This document shows positions 6,761 through 8,839 of a stretch of 8,839 nucleotides of DNA, piece after piece. The number at the start of each line of letters is the position of its first letter. Positions within the stretch are counted from its first letter, which is position 1. The stretch covers positions 1 through 8,839 of the forward strand of contig DATLBY010000300.1 of the NCBI GenBank assembly GCA_035526665.1, given 5' to 3'. The stretch is from DATLBY01 sp035526665 (lineage in GTDB: Bacteria; Acidobacteriota; Terriglobia; Bryobacterales; Bryobacteraceae). Under the pieces are notes generated by a model. It was not told the DNA's origin. It saw only the letters and a program-made list of their open reading frames with translations, and did not search any database. Position numbers and translations under genes: made by a program.

Positions 6761-8839
6761 TCACACCGACGAGTTGGGGGCCGCGTCAACAAAATTTTCC
6801 TTCGGACTGAACCAAGCATAAAGAAGCGGCAGGATGTAGAGCGTCAACAACGTGGAGGTAATCAGCCCGCCAATGACCACCGTGGCGAGCGGCCTTTGAA
6901 TCTCCGCGCCGGTGGCAGTGGAAAGGGCCATTGGGATGAAGCCGAGGCTGGCTACAAGCGCGGTGATCAGCACAGGGCGCAACCTGTCCGTTGCTCCTTC
7001 CCGAATGGCGACGGACATCTCGACTTTGCGCTGCCGCAGCGAATTGATGTGGCTGACGAGCACAATCCCGTTGAGCACCGCGACCCCAAACAGCGCGATG
7101 AAGCCGACGGATGCGGAGAGATTCAGGTTCAGCCCGCGCAGCCATAACGCGGCGATGCCGCCAACGAGAGCAAACGGAACGTTCAAGAGGATTAGAATCG
7201 CCTGCTTTATGGAATGGAAGGTCGCAAACAGCAGCGCGAAGATGATGGCGATGGATACGGGCAGGACAAACATCAGCCTGCGATTCGCGCGCGATTGATT
7301 TTCAAACTGTCCGCCCCATTCGATCTCATAACCGGCTGGGAGCTTTATGGAGCTATGGACCTTGTCCTGCGCCAACTTTACAAAGCTTCCGAGATCCGTG
7401 CCCCTTACGTTGGTCTGGATTGCGATGCGGCGCTGCGTATTTTCGCGGGAAATCGTCTGGGGACCACGAACCGTGCGGACCTGGGCAATCTGATCCAGGC
7501 GGACCAATTCCCCCCCGGGAGCGTGCAGGACCACTTCCTTCAAGGATTCGGGATTGTTTCTCAAGTTTTCCGGCAGCTTAATAGAGATAGGAAAGCGGGC
7601 GCGGCCTTCGATCATTTCCGAGACAGGCCGGCCGCCCACCAACGTCTCGATTACTTCCTGCACATCCGCGACATTCAGCCCGTAGCGGGCCAGGGCGGGC
7701 CGATCGAGATCCAGCTGCAGTTCGGCCACTCCGGAGGTTACTTCCATCTGCGGCTCCGCCGCTCCCGGTATGGAGGAGACGATCGCAAGCGTGCGCCTTC
7801 CCAGATCCTCCAGAATACGCAGATCATCTCCGAAGATTTTTATGGCCACGTCGCCGCGAATTCCGGTTACGGTTTCATCCATGCGCATTTCCATGGGTTG
7901 CGTGATCGTGTAGGCAACACCTGGTATCTTCTGGAGGGCCCCGGAGAGCCTCTCAATGAGCTCCTGTTTCGTCTTGCAGCACTTCCACTCCTCTTTCGGG
8001 GCGAGTTGCAGATACGAATCCGATTCGTAAATTCCCATGGCTTCCGTCGCCACATCGGGCCGCCCGAGCTTGGTTACGACGCCCGTGATTTCGGGGAAAG
8101 TGCGCATCGTGATGGCGATCTCCTTGCTCACGTTGATGGAATCGCTAAGGGCTATGCCCGGCAGTTTGCGCGAGGTAATCAAAATGGAGCCCTCGTCGAG
8201 TTTGGGCATGAACTCGGTGCCGATGTACTTCAGGGAAATTACCGCGGTGGCGACCAGGAAGAGCGCGAGCGTGAGTATGGTTCCCCTGCGCGCGGCCGCT
8301 ACTGCAAGTGAGCGCGAATACCGTCTCCGCAGTGCTCCAAACCATCTCTCGCTGAAGGTTTCGCGATGGGCCGGTTTCATTCTCAGGAAGTAGCTGGACA
8401 GAGTGGGAACGGTGGTCAGCGCCAGAATGAGGGAGCCAAGCAGGGCCGAGCAGACGGTGATCGCCATCGGCCGGAACATCCGGCCTTCCAGTCCCTCGAG
8501 CGTAAAGATAGGCAGATAGACGGCGATGATGATTGCGACTCCGAACAGGATGGGACGCGCCACCTCCTGCGAAGCGGTTCTAACGGCATCCAGCAGGCTC
8601 TGCTTCTCTTTTTGGCTCTCCAGACGATGGACGGAGTTCTCGATCATAACGACCGAGCCATCCACGATCATGCCGAAGTCAATTGCTCCCAGGCTCATCA
8701 GATTCGCCGATACTCCGAAGATGGCCATGCCGATAAAACCGAATAGCATAGCGAGCGGAATCATAGCGGCGACGATCAGCGCGGCGCGGACGTCGCCCAG
8801 GAACAGCAACAGGACGGCGCTCACCAGCAGTCCGGCTTC
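6761..8839 (-). CDS. czcA: Heavy-metal RND efflux pump, CzcA/CusA family (N-terminus outside window)
   Basis: The frame is open to the window edge, giving the C-terminal 692 residues; about 350 N-terminal residues should be missing from a family length near 1040. It is the inner-membrane proton-driven pump of a tripartite metal exporter. Numbering from the edge, the heavy-metal RND signature GAIDFGMIVDGSVVMIEN carries D54, D60 and E67, with the same spacing as the proton-relay residues of CzcA (D402, D408, E415). Residues about 205-515 form the second large periplasmic domain (MPKLDEGSILITSR; GIRGDVAIKIFGDD). Residues about 520-680 are the closing membrane segments (SVGFIALFGVAVLNGIVLVS; PLATVVIGGLITSTLLTLYI). 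The motif context is closer to Czc-type than E. coli CusA, so divalent cations are likelier than Cu/Ag, but the metal is not determinable. The membrane-fusion and outer-membrane partners are not in the window. hicB follows after 33 bp. Confidence 0.93.
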   Translation of the reverse strand, partial: EAGLLVSAVLLLFLGDVRAALIVAAMIPLAMLFGFIGMAIFGVSANLMSLGAIDFGMIVDGSVVMIENSVHRLESQKEKQSLLDAVRTASQEVARPILFGVAIIIAVYLPIFTLEGLEGRMFRPMAITVCSALLGSLILALTTVPTLSSYFLRMKPAHRETFSERWFGALRRRYSRSLAVAAARRGTILTLALFLVATAVISLKYIGTEFMPKLDEGSILITSRKLPGIALSDSINVSKEIAITMRTFPEITGVVTKLGRPDVATEAMGIYESDSYLQLAPKEEWKCCKTKQELIERLSGALQKIPGVAYTITQPMEMRMDETVTGIRGDVAIKIFGDDLRILEDLGRRTLAIVSSIPGAAEPQMEVTSGVAELQLDLDRPALARYGLNVADVQEVIETLVGGRPVSEMIEGRARFPISIKLPENLRNNPESLKEVVLHAPGGELVRLDQIAQVRTVRGPQTISRENTQRRIAIQTNVRGTDLGSFVKLAQDKVHSSIKLPAGYEIEWGGQFENQSRANRRLMFVLPVSIAIIFALLFATFHSIKQAILILLNVPFALVGGIAALWLRGLNLNLSASVGFIALFGVAVLNGIVLVSHINSLRQRKVEMSVAIREGATDRLRPVLITALVASLGFIPMALSTATGAEIQRPLATVVIGGLITSTLLTLYILPLLYAWFSPKENFVDAAPNSSV

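Noticed and set aside
7214..8311. Plus-strand open frame of 365 codons opposite the RND pump gene
   Set aside because: It is fully antisense to clear pump coding sequence, shows no family motifs, and is the kind of long shadow frame expected in GC-rich DNA.

Overview
The window looks like a chromosomal segment from an Acidobacteria member, probably of the Solibacter/Bryobacter type. The reasons are GC-rich coding sequence, a very large TonB-dependent receptor with an N-terminal carboxypeptidase-regulatory-like domain (a family strongly expanded in that group), and a Tat-type amidohydrolase directly behind it. The taxonomic call is an inference from gene content.

Layout. (1) Positions 1-4231, minus strand: a receptor gene (944-4231) followed after 28 bp by a TIM-barrel amidohydrolase (915 down to 1, running off the window). 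They look co-transcribed, and the pair probably handles uptake or processing of an organic substrate at the cell envelope. (2) Positions 4232-4582: a noncoding divergent region with a possible receptor promoter. (3) Positions 4583-5897, plus strand: a CorC/HlyC-type membrane protein (DUF21, CBS pair, CorC_HlyC domain). It is complete end to end but broken by four single-base frameshifts, so it reads as a recent pseudogene. (4) Positions 5898-6306: a small gene graveyard. It holds a scrap of a second CzcA-type efflux pump gene, in which two distant segments are joined by a large internal deletion, abutting a decayed start of a TauE/SafE-type permease on the opposite strand. (5) Positions 6307-6727, minus strand: a HicB antitoxin/HicA toxin pair overlapping by 8 bp. 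(6) Positions 6761-8839, minus strand: the C-terminal two thirds of a heavy-metal RND efflux pump (CzcA/CusA family), running off the right edge.

The receptor and hydrolase form one envelope/catabolic unit. The pump and toxin-antitoxin pair are consecutive on the minus strand with only 33 bp between them, so read-through is possible. The block 4583-6306 shows gene loss and rearrangement beside a toxin-antitoxin module. I found no tRNA, rRNA, CRISPR array or insertion sequence, and no convincing previously undescribed system. The most notable material is the chimeric remnant at 5958-6240 and the frameshifted CorC-like gene.
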